From Pyropia yezoensis (taxonomy: Eukaryota; Rhodophyta; Bangiophyceae; Bangiales; Bangiaceae): a stretch of 64,000 bases of DNA. The notes beneath the pieces are model-generated. The model had not been told where the DNA came from. It saw only the letters and a program-made list of their open reading frames with translations, and ran no database searches. A program made the position numbers and the translations under genes. The stretch spans positions 31,100,894 to 31,164,893 of the forward strand of contig CM020618.1 of NCBI GenBank assembly GCA_009829735.1, given 5' to 3'. How positions within the stretch are numbered: the first letter of the stretch is position 1; the number at the start of each line of letters is the position of its first letter. Below, piece by piece: positions 1 through 11,455 of this stretch.

Positions 1-1632
1 GTAGGGTCGGGTTCCCTGCCGGCTTCAGGACGGACCAGTTTGCCTTCCTGGACGACGAGGAGGTCGAGGACGTGCAGCGGGCCAAGGCCATGGTGGACCG
101 CGGGGGAACTATCCCGGGTCCCGGCGACTTGCCGACCTTCACTTGGGACGCGGTGGCAACTCGCCCCCCGTACCTTCACGAGGCCGATCCGCACACTCAT
201 CACTTTGATGTGCGGATGGAGAAGGACTTCCGGCGAGGTCCCTACTTGGTGACCTCGGCTCAACTTGAGTTTTCCTCAGCAGTCTGCTGCCAGTAAGGAG
301 CAATACTACCCGAAGAAGCCCGAGTGGTGGCCTCAAGTTGAGGTCCCCTACGGGTTCCCGGCATTGTTGCCACGGTTGCTTGACCACTTCGGCTCCGTCA
401 TGTTGACGGCTGGCCCTGATCATCTGGTGTGGGCCATGTTGGCCACCCAGTGGCTCCTCGAGGTCATGTCGACCTGGGTGTCATGTGTTCAGCGGCGGGG
501 GATGCTCTGGCATCTCCCCCTCCGGCTCATCCAGGGTTTGGAACAGCTCACCCCTCAGCTAGTTGCTGAGGGGTGCTCGTCAGGACAACTCACTCTACTT
601 GAGGAGATGCTCCGCCTCCACAAGTTTATCGAGTGGGAGAGCATTGAGCACAAGTTGCGCCGCCCCACTCGGGGGCCCAAGGACGATGGCGCACTTCGCC
701 AGTTCGTGTGGGTCGCTCGTGAACTTCACGACGGCCGTGTGGTCCTACGAGAGGGGTTGGGCATCGGGGACTACCCGTATGCCCCGGGGGTGGATCGTCA
801 CACTGCGCCACCCCCGGACAAGCCCATAGTTATGGCTGTGCCCTCATATGATGACCATATGACTCAACCTACTGCGGGGGCCCCAAGTCGGGGTCGCAGT
901 TACACCCGGGTACCGCCACCTCGGCGTGCCCCTCCGCTTCCTCCTGTTCCTTTCCAGCCTCACGGGAACATCCCGATCAGCGTGGCCGTGGAGTCATCCA
1001 CACCGGTGTCTCCCAACTTGGGGGCCACCCTCCTGACGGTATACCCCAAGTTGGTGTTACCGCCCACGCCTCTAACCTCAGAGATGATGATCACCACGTT
1101 GGTGCGCACCATTTCCTGGTTGGCCGCGTCGACCGCAACCCTCCAAAGTTCCGAGGCTCCTCAACTTGAGGAGCGCGTTCGTACTGCAGTGGCGACCGCG
1201 AGTTGCGAGTCGGTGGCGGAGTTTATGACGGCCGAGTTGGCTCGCATTGGGGCTATTATGCCCCAGCCAACCCCACTTGGGCGTGGCAAGCGTCGGGCGA
1301 GCCGGGCATACTCGCCTCCTCGCCGTCGTCGCCGTCACTCGCGGCGCTCTCCCTCCGTGTCGGAAGACGAGTTGTCTTACTCCGTCTCGGAGTCCTCTAC
1401 CCCATCGGAGACGGAGTCTGTCCAGCGTCTGCGTCGCAAACTTGCGCGCAAGACCAGGCAGAAGAGTAGCCACGGTCGGCGCCACTTGCGCGACCGTGAG
1501 GGGCGCGACGGTTCCGACTTGGAGCCGCCGCCCCCTCCAACGGGTGGAGACCGTTATCGGCGTGGGTCTCGCCGCTCGCCTCCACGTGAGGGCGAGGGCC
1601 GTGGAGTGGGAGAGTCTAGCATGCGTGCCTAG
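1..1632 (+). pseudogene. Family II convergent accessory gene (E1 copy), RS-rich C-terminus
   Basis: Open from the left window edge, with one frameshift near 265-296, then open to a stop at 1632. It lies on the strand opposite E1's gag-pol and converges on the end of pol. The early part is acidic (LDDEEVEDV near the edge). The middle is globular with repeated Trp and Leu (for example WLAASTATL). The last ~120 residues are Arg/Ser-rich (SPPRRRRRHSRRSPS) with an acidic Ser stretch, resembling RS domains that bind RNA or splicing factors. I recognise no family. The E2 copy is about 90% alike over 930 bp, so the gene is a regular part of the element rather than a chance ORF. Function unknown. Confidence 0.6.
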
Positions 1633-1743
1633 TTGGCAGCTGCCTTTGTTGTGAGAGTGTGAGGGTTAGGGCTGTAGTTTAAAGCCACTCTGCGTACCAC
1701 TTCGACTTGAAGCACTCTCTTGGCACTGTTGCTCGGCCTTCCC

Positions 1744-2739
1744 TCACGTTGAGGGAGGGCTGTTAGGGTCTATCTCGTTCCGGGCACAGTACGCCCGGAC
1801 CTTCTCAGCAGGAAGGTCCTCCACATACTCCCACGTATCATCCTTGGCTTTGTAGCCAAACCAACGCACCCTCAACATGAGGCGGTTAGTATCCTCATCC
1901 CATCCGTGGTCGATGAACTTTTCGAACACGTACTCCTGCGGGCCCTGTTTGGCCGCAGGCAGTGAGGGGAGGCGCCACGCTTCCAAAGCACGCGCCCAAG
2001 CTGGGTCGCCTGCAGGCGGTGGTGCAACTTTGACCACGTCCTGTCCGTTCACTGTGCGGACCCCATCGTCACTTTCGATGGTGAAGCGCCGCCCATCAGT
2101 ACGAAGGACCTGGTACGGCCCCTTCGTCTGGAATACCAACTTACCCCCAGTTGGGGTGTGTGAGTGAACCAGCACCCAGTCACCCTGTTCGGGGACATGC
2201 TTAGCATTGCGCCCCTTTTTGTCAAAGGTACGCTTGTAGCGCTTTTGTGCTTTGTCCATCTCAGCCCTGACTTTAGGGATGAGGTGTTCAAGCCTAGCAG
2301 CGAACTCCGCCTTACTCTCAGTAGGAGTAGGCGTGCTGCCATCATCCTCCCTAGTTGGGAGCGACCGCCGCACAGCAATAGACCGCACGCGACGGGGGGT
2401 CACAAAAGCGAGGGGTACTTCCCCGGTAGATGAGTGAACCTGCGAATTGTAGGCAGTGGTAAGAATAAAAATGTATTGGTCCCACGTTTTCACATGCTCA
2501 CTCACATAGTGGCGCAGCTGCCTAACAATAGTTTTGTTGAAGCGCTCCTTGACGAGGGCCCTTGAACGGGGCCCTCCCCTATACGGTTGTTGGCGTATAG
2601 GGGGTACACCGGGTTTCAACTCGATCCGGTGTTGGGTGGCTCTCATGAGTCCCAATTGACCATCCCACAACTTGTGATATTGGTCCAAGAGGCGTTCAAC
2701 TTGAACCCTCAACCTGGGGGGAACACCCTCCATGTTCAC
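1744..2739 (-). pseudogene. E1 pol remnant: RT start fused to integrase C-terminus plus chromodomain
   Basis: An open frame of about 331 residues whose first ~60 residues match the region before RT in E2 (PPRLRVQVERLLDQYHKLW), then jump near 2546 directly to the end of the integrase core (KERFNKTIVRQLRHYVSEH). RT, RNase H, the integrase zinc finger and two of the three integrase acidic residues are deleted. The C-terminal DNA-binding part and a chromodomain (YKAKDDTWEYVEDL, ending NSPPST) remain. It cannot encode an active polymerase or integrase. E1 would depend on proteins supplied by another copy. Confidence 0.8.
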
Positions 2740-2877
2740 ATGGGGCCGAGGAGAGGTGGCCGACTTGGCTTGATGCTTCTCCTTTCCGGACTTCGGGTCG
2801 CTACTTGCGCCCGCGTTGAGGGTGGCCGCTACTACCGGTCCCTCATGTTGGTCGATATAGCCGAACTTGGCTCCCGA

Positions 2878-3409
2878 TCAAAGATACTTTCTTCGAGGGT
2901 GGCGGGGGTAGCAACTTGCTACGACCCCTGTCACAGGCTCGAGCCCATCACCGACGAGTGAAGGTCCGCCGTCTTCCACCCGCCTAGTTGGCGACGGCTC
3001 TATGCCGAAGTTGAATCCAACCCGAGTGGATCTCGCGGGGACAGTCCTCTCACCTTGGGACGTTCCCTTTGAGTGTACCACCCGGTGGCCGAAGTGCGAA
3101 CCACCGGTCCGAGAAAGACCCTCAGGGTGAACACCCGACTGGGTCGGGGTGGCATACCGCCCGCACCGATACCCACGGCCCTGCTGGCTGGAGTGCCTCT
3201 AGCACCTCCGCGACCCCAGGTACACCCTGTGTCTGGCCAGTATTCAAAGGCGCCGGGGTAAAGTCGTCACCGGAGAGTTTCCCGAACGTCGGGAGGTCCG
3301 ATCCAGCCGTGTTGGCTAACGATCCACACGACACAGTCCAAGACCACCGTTCCTCTGAGACAGAGGGCCCCCTACACCCGGGTGCACCCGGAGGTAAAGT
3401 TTACCTCTG
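2878..3409 (-). pseudogene. E1 gag N-terminal scrap and leader
   Basis: Sequence here matches the leader and first ~130 codons of E2 gag (10490-10966): a start near MAGSDLPTFGK and a Pro/Gly-rich stretch ending around LVGDGLEP. It is split between two frames. Near 2880 it jumps to the protease-RT linker, so the capsid, zinc knuckle and protease are gone. No protein of use can be predicted. Confidence 0.6.
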
Positions 3410-3427
3410 TCCCCTGCTGCTCCACCA
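3410..3427 (-). other. Primer-binding site of E1
   Basis: Read on the minus strand it is TGGTGGAGCAGCAGGGG, starting two bases inside the LTR. It begins with TGG, as expected for pairing with a tRNA 3' CCA end. The same 14-17 bases sit beside the LTRs of families I and III and of the 1.1-kb insertion. Confidence 0.75.
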
Positions 3428-3429
3428 AA

Positions 3430-3897
3430 TGTGGCAAAAACCACTCGCACACACAGTACCCAAGTTGGGGCGGTGTGCGAGGGCTGCCTCCCGTGTCGGG
3501 GGAACCGGAAGAAGTGCAAGTCGCACACACTCTATCCCTGTTGTGGGGCAATCCCCCCACGGACAAACAAGAAGATGGTGTGTGGTCCAACAGTTTCTTG
3601 GTCGGGACGGGGACGCAGGGCCAAGCCCCGCTGTCCCTCCCCTTATCCCCCCAGGGTCCACTCAGAATCTCGCCACTCAGAATCTCCCACCCCAGCACCT
3701 GCCCACCGGGCCACACGAAAATTCAAGACGATAAATGCAGAAAACCCTCAAATCCAAGTTGGATTTACTACTAAGCTAACTATCCCGAACTTAGGGAATA
3801 TGGACCCAAATGCAGGGGGAGGAACGGATCAGGCTAGTGGCCTGCCGCCCCTTGCATGGCACGTGTTGCCCCCTACCTGGGGGTCAATACTGCCACA
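3430..3897 (-). repeat. Family II LTR (5' LTR of E1)
   Basis: 468 bp, bounded by the inverted pair TGTGGCA...TGCCACA and matched along its length by 10987-11455. The primer-binding site is just inside on the left, which fixes the element orientation as minus and makes this the 5' LTR. Confidence 0.85.
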
Positions 3898-4832
3898 GCC
3901 AGTTCGTGTGGGTCGCTCGTGAACTTGACGACGGCCGTGTGGTACTACGAGAGGGGTTGGGCATCGGGGACAACCCGTATGTCCCGGGGGTGGATCGCCA
4001 CACTGCGCCGCCCCCGGACAAGGCCATAGTGATGGCCGTGCCCTCTCACGATAACCATATGACTCAACCCACTGCGGGGGCCCCGAGTAGGGGTCGCAGT
4101 TACACTCGGGCACCGCCACCTCGGCGTGCCCCTCCGCTTCCTCCTGTCCCGTACCAGCCGCACGGGGACATCCCGATAAGCGTATCCGTTGAGGCGTCCA
4201 CCCCGATGTCCCCCAACTTGGGGGCCACTCTTCTGACGGTTTACTCAAAGTTGGTGTTACCGGCCACGCCTCTGACCTCAGAGATAATGATCACCACGTT
4301 GGTGCGCACCATTTCCTGGTTGGCCGCGTCGACCGCAACCCTTCAAGTTTCCGAGACTCCTCAACTTGAGGAACGGGCTCGTACTGCGGTGGCGACCGCG
4401 AGTTGCGAGTCGGTGGCGGAGTTTATGACGGCCGAGTTGGCTTGCATCGGGGCTATTATGCCCCAGCCAGCCCCACTTGGGCGTGGCAAACGTCGCGCAA
4501 GCCGGGCAGACTCGCCTCCTCGCCGTCGTCGCCGACGCTCCCGGCGCTCTCCCTCCGAGTCGGAAGACGAGTTGTCTTACTCCGTCTCGGAGTCCTCTAC
4601 TCCGTCAGAGTCGGAGTCGGTCCGGCGTCTGCGTCGCCAACTTGCGCGCAAGACCAAGCAGAAGGGTAGCCGCGGTCGTCGCCACTTGCGCGACCGTGAG
4701 GGGCGCGACGGCTCCGACTTGGAGCCGCCGGCCCCGCGGACCGGTGGGGAACGTTATCGGCGTGGGTCTCGCCGCTCACCTCCACGTGAAGGCGAGGGCC
4801 GTGGGGTTGGAGAGTCTAGCATGCATGCCTAG
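3898..4832 (+). pseudogene. Family II convergent accessory gene (E2 copy), truncated by E1
   Basis: Matches 701-1632 of the E1 copy at roughly 90%. The left part of the gene is severed by the LTR at 3897, so there is no start. The remaining ~310 residues are open and keep the globular WLAASTATL region and the RS-rich tail (RRRRRRSRRSPSESE), ending in the same ESSM(H/R)A. Survival of a long frame with mostly in-frame differences between the two copies suggests past selection on the protein. Function unknown. Confidence 0.6.
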
Positions 4833-4943
4833 TTGGCAGCTGCTTTTGTTGTGAGAGTGTGAGGGTTAGGGCTGTAGTTAACAGCCACGCTGCGTACCAC
4901 TTCGACTTGAAGCACTCTCTTGGCACTGTTACTCGGCCTTCCC

Positions 4944-7880
4944 TCACGTTGAGGGGGGGCTGTTAGGGTCTATATCATTCCGGGCACAGTATTCCCGGAC
5001 CTTCTCAGCGGAAAGGTCCTCCACATATTCCCACGTATAATCCTTGGCCTTATAGCCGAACCAGCGCACCCTCAACATGAGCCGGTTAGTGTCCTCATCC
5101 CATCCGTGGTCGATGGACTTATCGAACACGTACTCCTGCGGGCCATGTTTGGCCGCAGGCAGCGAGGGCAGGCGACACGCTTCCAGCGCCCGCGCCCAAG
5201 CTGGGTCGCCTGCAGGCGGTGGTGCAACTTTGACCACGTCCTGTCCGTTTACGGTGCGGACCCCATCGTCACTTTGGATGGTGAAGCGCCGCCCATCAGT
5301 ACGAAGGACCTGGTACGGCCCCTTCGTCTGGAATACCAACTTACCCCCAGTTGGGGTACGGGAGTGAACCAGTACCCGGTGACCCTGCTCGGGGACATGC
5401 TTAGCAATGCGCACTTTTTTGTCAAAAGTACGCTTGTAGTGCTTTTGTGCTTTGTCCATCTCAGCCCTGACTTTAGGGATGAGTTCTTCAAGCCTAGCAG
5501 CGAACTCCTCCTTACACTCAGAAGGAGTAGGCGTACTGCCACCGTCTTCCCTAGTTGGGAGCGGCCACCGCACGGTGATGGACCGCACACGACGGGGGGT
5601 CACAAAAGCGAAGGGTACTTCCCCGGTAGATGAGTGAACCTGCGAATTGTAGGCAGTAGTAAGAATAGAAATGTATTGGACCCACGTTTTCACGTGCTCA
5701 CTCACATAGTGGCGCAGCTGCCGAACAATAGTTTTGTTGAAGCGCTCCACCTGCCCATTAGTTTGTGAGTGGTAGGGGGTGGCATGGTTTGCCTTAACCC
5801 CCAACATATCCCGCACTCCCTGGAACAGTACGGACGCAAATTGCGGTCCATTGTTCGATAGTGTACTGTCCGAGATGCCATACGCGGCAACCCAGTGATC
5901 TTGGAAGGCTGACATGACCGACATGGCCGTGCTCTCTGCCAGAGGGATCGCTCGCGAAAGTTTCGTGAAGCGATCGCAGATGACCAGGAGGTACTGGTTG
6001 CCCTCCTCGGTCACTGGCAGTGGCCCAAGAATGTCCATTGCCAACGCGGCAAAGGGCTCCTTGGCCGGGAACAATAGCATAGCCGTACTAGGCCGCCCTT
6101 CCATCAGACGGTTCTGCGCACAACTTGTGCAGGCAGCCACCCAACTATAGATGTCCACCACCATGGACGGCTAGCAGTACCTGGTCCTCAGGGTCTGGTA
6201 CAGTTTACTAGACCCCAGGTGTCCACCTGTGGGAGCGTTATGCTCCCTCTCAAGGATACTGTCCTTGAGGGATGCGGGGACGACGAGTTGTTTGGTCCCC
6301 TGGAAAACCCCCCTCCTCAAGAGGAGGCCATCGTCTTCGATAAAGAACCGCGTCTCCGCCACCGTATCCAGCGTACCCCTCTGCGACTTGCAGAAGGGGT
6401 CCTCGGCTTGGGCCTTCACCACCTCGTCCAGGAACAGGGGCAAGTACTTCTTGTTCCCTGGCGCCTCGGGGTCCAACGCCTGACCCGAGCACGTGACTAC
6501 CCCCACGATGGGGAAGTCCTCATCGACTGAGTTAGTGTCTAGCCCCTCGGTAGCTACCCGAGAAAGGCCGTCGGCAAGGGCATGTTGCCTGCCAGGTCGG
6601 TACTCAATATCAAAGTTGAAGGGTGCCAGTCGCACCCTCCACCTGTTGAGGCGTGTATTCGTGCAATCCGTCTTGGAGATGAACTGCAACGCGCGGTGGT
6701 CACAGCGGATAAGGAACTTCTCACCCTCCACGTAGCGACGAAGTGACGTCACCGCCCACACCACTGCGAGTCATTCCAACTCGGTGACTCCGTAGTTTTT
6801 CTCAGCCGAGTTCAGCCCCTTGCTGAACTACCCCACCGGCAAGTACTCCTTATCCGGCTGCTGCTGAAGCAGCACACATCCAACTTGGTCGTAGCTAGCG
6901 TCCACATCCAGAATGTAGTGGCCTCCCAACCTGGGAATAGCCAAGATGGGGGGCTTCAGCAGAAGGTCCCGAAGCGTCTCAAAGGATTCCTGCTCCGCCC
7001 AACTTGGGGGAGGCAGGTGCTTCGGTAGCGTTGAGCTAACTAGCTCATTCAAGGGCATCTCCACCTTGGCGAACCCCTTGGTGAAACGTCGGCACACGTT
7101 ACACGTCCCGAGGAAGCTCCTCATCTGGGTCTGGGTCCGGGGGTACTGAGCCTTACGGACGGCCCTCAAGTTCTTCTCGTTGACACTGAGGCGCCCCGGA
7201 CGGACAACATGTCCCAAGTATTCCACCTCCTGAGTGAAGAGGTGGTACTTACTTGCCTTCAGTGACACTCCGGCGTCAGCAAGTAGCGTGAACACCGGGC
7301 CAAGATGGCCAATGTGTTCCTCCGGACTTCGGGAGAAAACAATAATATCGTCTAGGTACACGAGAGAGATCTGCCACCGTACTACGGCCAGAATCATGTC
7401 CATAGCGCGCTGGAAAGATGCCGGCGCGTTGCACAGTCCAAACGGTAGTCGCTTGCACTGGTAGGTACCACAGTGACAGGTAAAGGTAGTTTTATGCCTG
7501 TCCTCCGGGGCAATGGGAATTTGCCAGTACCCCGCGTTACAGTCTAGGGTAGAGAACACGTTTGCCTCCCCCAGAGAGTCCAGACAGTCGTCCGTCCTCG
7601 GTAGGGGATAACTGTCCTTCACAGTGCTCTCGTTGAGCTTACGGTAGTCGATACAGAACCGGGGGGTCCCATTAACTTTGGGGACGATAACCACCGGGCT
7701 CGCCCACTCGGCGTTGCTGGCCTCGATCACATCGAGGGCCTCCATGCGGGCGACTTGCTCCTTACCGAGGGCCCTTGAACAAGGCCCTCCCCTATACGGT
7801 AGTTGGCGTACAGGGGGTGCACCGGGTTTCAACTCGATCCGGTGTGGGTGGCTCTCATGAGTCCCAATTGACCATTCCAC
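4944..7880 (-). pseudogene. E2 pol: RT, RNase H, integrase and chromodomain, with premature stops
   Basis: Three blocks read in order on the minus strand. 7880-6828 carries RT: FCIDYRKLN, the catalytic YLDD near 7350, LGHVV, and the RNase H start DVDASYDQVG. It stops at 6828 where a Tyr codon became TAG. 6764-6171 continues RNase H (CDHRALQF, ALADGLSR) into the integrase zinc finger and stops at a Trp-to-TAG change. 6164-4944 has CTSCAQN, DILGPLPVTEEGN, a DNG segment whose first residues read SNN, QTNGQVERFN, then a chromodomain (LRVRWFGYKAKDYTWEY). Replication enzymes of a chromodomain Ty3/gypsy element, now dead. A frameshift near 7860 also separates it from protease. Confidence 0.85.
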
Positions 7881-8285
7881 AACTTGTGATACTGGTCCAG
7901 GAGGCGTTCAACTTGAACCCTCAACCTCGGTGGAACACTCTCCATGTTGTCATGGGGCCGAGGAGAGGCGGCCGACTTGGCTTGGTGCTTCTCCTCTCCG
8001 GACTTCGGTTCGCTACTCGCGCCCGCATTGAGGGTGACCGCTACTACCGGTCCCTCATGTTGGTCGATATAGCCGAACTTGGCTCCCGACATGAAGTACT
8101 TGGGCGTCGAGCTCAGGTTCATCACCTGGATCCTCCACGGGACTCCGGCTTTGGAGTCCATCGTGCCAAGGGCAACGTGCACTTGGTGCTTGCGAGCAAG
8201 ACGAGGGTGAGGGTGCACCAACCCGTTCCCCGTATAATCAGTTACAACCTCAACGTGCGCCTTCGAGTTGGGAGGCAACGTGACT

Positions 8286-8926
8286 TCACGGGCTAAACGC
8301 AGGATAGCAGGAAACCGGTCTCTTACGGAGCGAACAGGCTTCGACTGTGAGACTGTCACAGGAGCCACAGACTTTTCCCTTACCAATGATGGGGATGATC
8401 TTCCCATTCATCAACTTGACCCAATACTGAGGGCCACAGATCAAAGGCACTTGTGATACAACATAAGGGGTACCCAGAAGCAGGGGTACCGATGTATTCT
8501 CGACTACTCCATAGGTCACGTCGACCTCATGGGTTCCCAACCTAGTTGGTAGGGTCACGGCACCAACGATGGGAAGTACCCCCCCATCGATGTCGATCAG
8601 ATGGTCAGCTTTAGACTTCCAGCGTTGGAGCTTCATCTCCTTTGGTAATAGCGACTTGCGTATCAAGGAGGCTCCTGACCCGGTATCAAGTACGATACGG
8701 GCACAGCAGGCACGGCCGGGGGCTAGTTGCACCCGTCCAGCCACCTGGAAGTCTCACCTGTCAGCACCGCGATGACCCCACGTGGGTTTACGTTCTTGGG
8801 GAGTCCTACCCGATGTAGGCGGACTCCCTTAGGTCCCCGCAGTATCCGGCAGGGTTGGTTCGTCCTCTTGACCCACTTGGCCGAAGCTGCCGTTGTGAGC
8901 TTAGGACGGCCAGCTCCATCGGTCAT
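8286..8926 (-). pseudogene. E2 aspartic protease region (start of pol)
   Basis: The pol frame opens right at the gag end (8926, MTDGAGRPK) in the -1 frame and runs to a stop near 8723. After a one-base shift it resumes at about 8744 with the protease core VLDTGSGASLIRK and a following LLLGTPYV segment. DTG is the catalytic motif of retropepsins, which cut Gag and Gag-Pol. The frameshift between the two parts would prevent a functional protease from this copy. A linker (8407-7829) leads to RT. Confidence 0.7.
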
Positions 8927-10891
8927 TCGTTTCCCGCCGACTTGACGTCTGAATCTGAGGGCGAAGGGGAAGACGACGAGTCCGAGGACGACGTGTCCGC
9001 CCCCTCCGCCGAGGGTGTGGTGAACGCCACTACCGGTCGGGGTCCACCCTCGCGGCGTGAACGTACTTCGTTCGTAGCCGACCTCTTACTCGCATTCTTA
9101 ACAAGTTGTTGAATGCGTTTACTCAACTTGGGGCAATCATATGCCCAGTGTCCATCGGAGTTGCAGTTCCAACACCGATTGTCAGTTCCAGGAGGGGTCT
9201 TCCCGACTGGGGAAGACGAACAGGTACCCTGGGAGGTTCCCACGGCAGCTACTACCCTTTCCTTGTGGATTTGGCGTGCCTCTCTCAGCTCTCTGGCCTG
9301 GTGCGCCTCCTCTCGTTCCTTGGCCAACTCGGCCTGACGCTCCTGGCGTTATTCCTCCCGCAATTTGCGGTAGGCCTCACCTCTGCGGTAGGCGAACCTA
9401 GCCAACTCGGCCAGTGTCACCCGGGCAGTGTTATGCTCCCGGGTCTCCATACGGACTGACCAATGGAGTCCCTCCACAAACCGATTCTTCACCACAGCTT
9501 GTGGATTAAGAAACCCACAAAGATTGTTAAGCTTACGAACTCACTCCGCAAAAGACAACTCGTCCTCAGACTCTTCTTTGTGTGCTTGGGTAAACTCCTC
9601 AACTTGAGAAGCCAACGCGGCTTCATCTACCATGGCTCTCAACAACCAGTTGACGAGCTCCAAAAAGGACGTCACCTCACCAGCGCCTCCACTTGAGGAA
9701 CTGAGCATGACGGACATAAGTTCGGTCCGCAGGTCGCCCTTCGTAAACTCCTGTAGCATATAGAAAGCCATGCCTTCACTTGTGGCATTGTCGTCACAGG
9801 CTTTTGCGAAACGACGTAGAAACTCAAAGACACGGAGGGGGGGAGTTCCATCCCACTCCGCTTTGTGCCCAAAAGAGTGAAGTGCATTCTTCTTGGCACG
9901 GCCCATGGCTCGGGCCTGGACAGGACCATACGCCACCGACTTGTTGTGGAGGGCGTAGGTCTCACAGTCAAAGATCCTCTGGTAGACCGGGTTCGCTACC
10001 TGGATCTTGGGCGGCACCTCACGTTGAGGGAAAAGCCGCTGAGGCATTGGGGTCAGTTGACCCGCAGTGCCTGCTGTCTGCCGCGGCGAGCTTGGTGTAG
10101 CCGCCGGCGTTTCCGAGGGAACTCCCCCGTGAGGGGCATAAGCCCCACCGAGAATGGTGTGGCTCCCTCGTTGGGAGTTACTGGGGTTGCTCCCTCTTCG
10201 GGGCGACCCGAGACAGGCGTGAGGAGGGATTCCCCCTGCGCCTGCGGGCTCGAGAGCCCCAATCCGGTCTGGACATTCAGGCCATCTGGCAAACTCGCCA
10301 CAATCTGATTCAGAATAGTATTCGTCATCGTGACCACCAGATCCGGCAAAGTCTGCCGCAACACATTGGTCGCCTCACGACGGACCTTTTCCGCTAGGAG
10401 TGGATTGTCGACTCCAGTTGAGGCTCGGTTCGCCTCCGAGAGTTCACCTGAGGGGTAACCACGATCCTCAGAGGTCTCAAACGGGGGCATGGGCGCGAGC
10501 CCATCGCCGACCAACGGAGGTCCGCCGTCCTCCGAAAGCCTAGTTGGAGACGGCTCCAAGCCAAAGTTGGCTCCAACCCGAGTGGAACCCGCGGGGACAG
10601 TCCTGTCACCTGGGGACGTTCCTGTTGAGTGTACCACACGGTGGCCGGACTTCGGCCCACCCACATCAGAAATGTCACCCGAGTGAACTCCCGACTGAGT
10701 CGGGGTGGCCAGTTGCCCGCCCGTACTTCCAAGTCCTGCTGGCATGAGGGACCTCTAGTCCCTCTGCGACCCCAGGCAAACCTACCTGTCTCACCAGTAT
10801 TCAAAGGCACTGGAGTACGTGCGTCACCCGTGTACTCCCCGGGCGACGGGGGGTCCAATCCAGCCATGTTCGCTAACGATCCGTATGACAC
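8923..10891 (-). pseudogene. E2 gag (leader domain, capsid-like region, CCHC knuckle), frameshifted
   Basis: Pieces in order: 10891-10745 (start MAGLDPPSPGEY), 10745-10053 (Pro/Gly/Ser-rich, then helical EKVRREATNVLRQTL), 10047-9541 (capsid-like, VFEFLRRFAKACDD...FTKGDLRTELMSVM), a gap, and 9327-8923 ending in a nucleocapsid knuckle CWNCNSDGHWAYDC with exact C-x2-C-x4-H-x4-C spacing. At least three frame breaks separate them. Gag packages the element RNA into particles. The end reads GNE-stop, as in family I, and holds the same slippery heptamer. Confidence 0.75.
8929..8935 (-). promoter_or_regulatory. Candidate -1 frameshift heptamer GGGAAAC, E2 gag-pol
   Basis: In the gag frame it reads G GGA AAC followed by GAA TGA. 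A -1 slip gives GGG AAA CGA ATG and enters the pol frame. It has the X XXY YYZ form used by retroviruses and is shared with family I. Confidence 0.55.
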
Positions 10892-10966
10892 GGACCAAGT
10901 CCACCGTTCCTCTGAGACAGGGGGCCCCCTACACCCGGGTGCACCCGGAGGTAAAGTTTACCTCTG

Positions 10967-10984
10967 TCCCCTGCCGCTCCACCA
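10967..10984 (-). other. Primer-binding site of E2
   Basis: Minus strand TGGTGGAGCGGCAGGGG, one base different from the E1 and family I sites, two bases inside the LTR at 10987. Confidence 0.7.
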
Positions 10985-10986
10985 AA

Positions 10987-11455
10987 TGTGGCAAAAACCT
11001 CTTCCACACGCGACACCCAAGTTGGGGCGGTGCACAAGGGCTGCCTCCCGTGTCGGGGGAACCGGAAGAAGTGCAAGTCGCACACACCCTATCCCTGTTG
11101 TGGGGCAATCCCCCCACTGACAGACAAGAAGATGGTGTGTGGTCCAACAGTTTCTTCGTCGGGACGGGGACGCAGGGCCAAGCCCCGCTGTCCCTCCCCT
11201 TATCCCCCCAGGGTCCCCTCAGAATCTCGCCACTCAGAATCTCCCACCCCAGCACCTGCCCACCGGGCCACACGAAAATTCAAGACGATAAATGCAGAAA
11301 ACCCTCAAATTCAAGTTAGATTTACTACTAAGCTAACTATCCCAAACTTAGGGAATATGGACCCAAACGCGGGGGGAGGAACGGGTCAGGCTCGTGGCCT
11401 GCCGCCCCTTGCATGGCACGTGTTGCCCCCCTACCTGGGGTTCAATACTACCACA
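10987..11455 (-). repeat. Family II LTR (5' LTR of E2)
   Basis: 469 bp, TGTGGCA at the left end and TACCACA at the right (one change from TGCCACA). It aligns end to end with 3430-3897. The next base rightward, 11456, is inside element A's gag. Confidence 0.85.

Larger units (their letters stand above)
1..3897 (-). mobile_element. Family II LTR retrotransposon E1 (partial, internally deleted)
   Basis: Minus-strand Ty3/gypsy element. Its 5' LTR is 3430-3897 and its primer-binding site 3410-3427; the 3' LTR lies left of the window. Inside it, gag is cut down to an N-terminal scrap, protease is missing, and the start of RT is fused to the C-terminal half of integrase, so E1 is a deletion derivative of the fuller E2. 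The convergent plus-strand accessory gene is kept. Immediately right of its LTR, sequence resumes in the middle of E2's accessory gene, which implies that E1 inserted into E2; the matching left junction is outside the window. Confidence 0.8.
3898..11455 (-). mobile_element. Family II LTR retrotransposon E2
   Basis: Minus-strand element with its 5' LTR at 10987-11455, primer-binding site at 10967-10984, gag, protease, RT, RNase H, integrase and chromodomain in order, and the convergent accessory gene. It is interrupted at 3897/3898 by E1, so its 3' LTR lies left of the window. Several stops and frameshifts in gag and pol show it is inactive. Its right LTR abuts the tail of element A's gag, so E2 sits inside A. 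Confidence 0.8.

Noticed and set aside
8600-9460. Plus-strand frames opposite E2 gag and protease as genes
   Set aside because: They are shadows of the minus-strand gag and pol, which carry the CCHC and DTG motifs.
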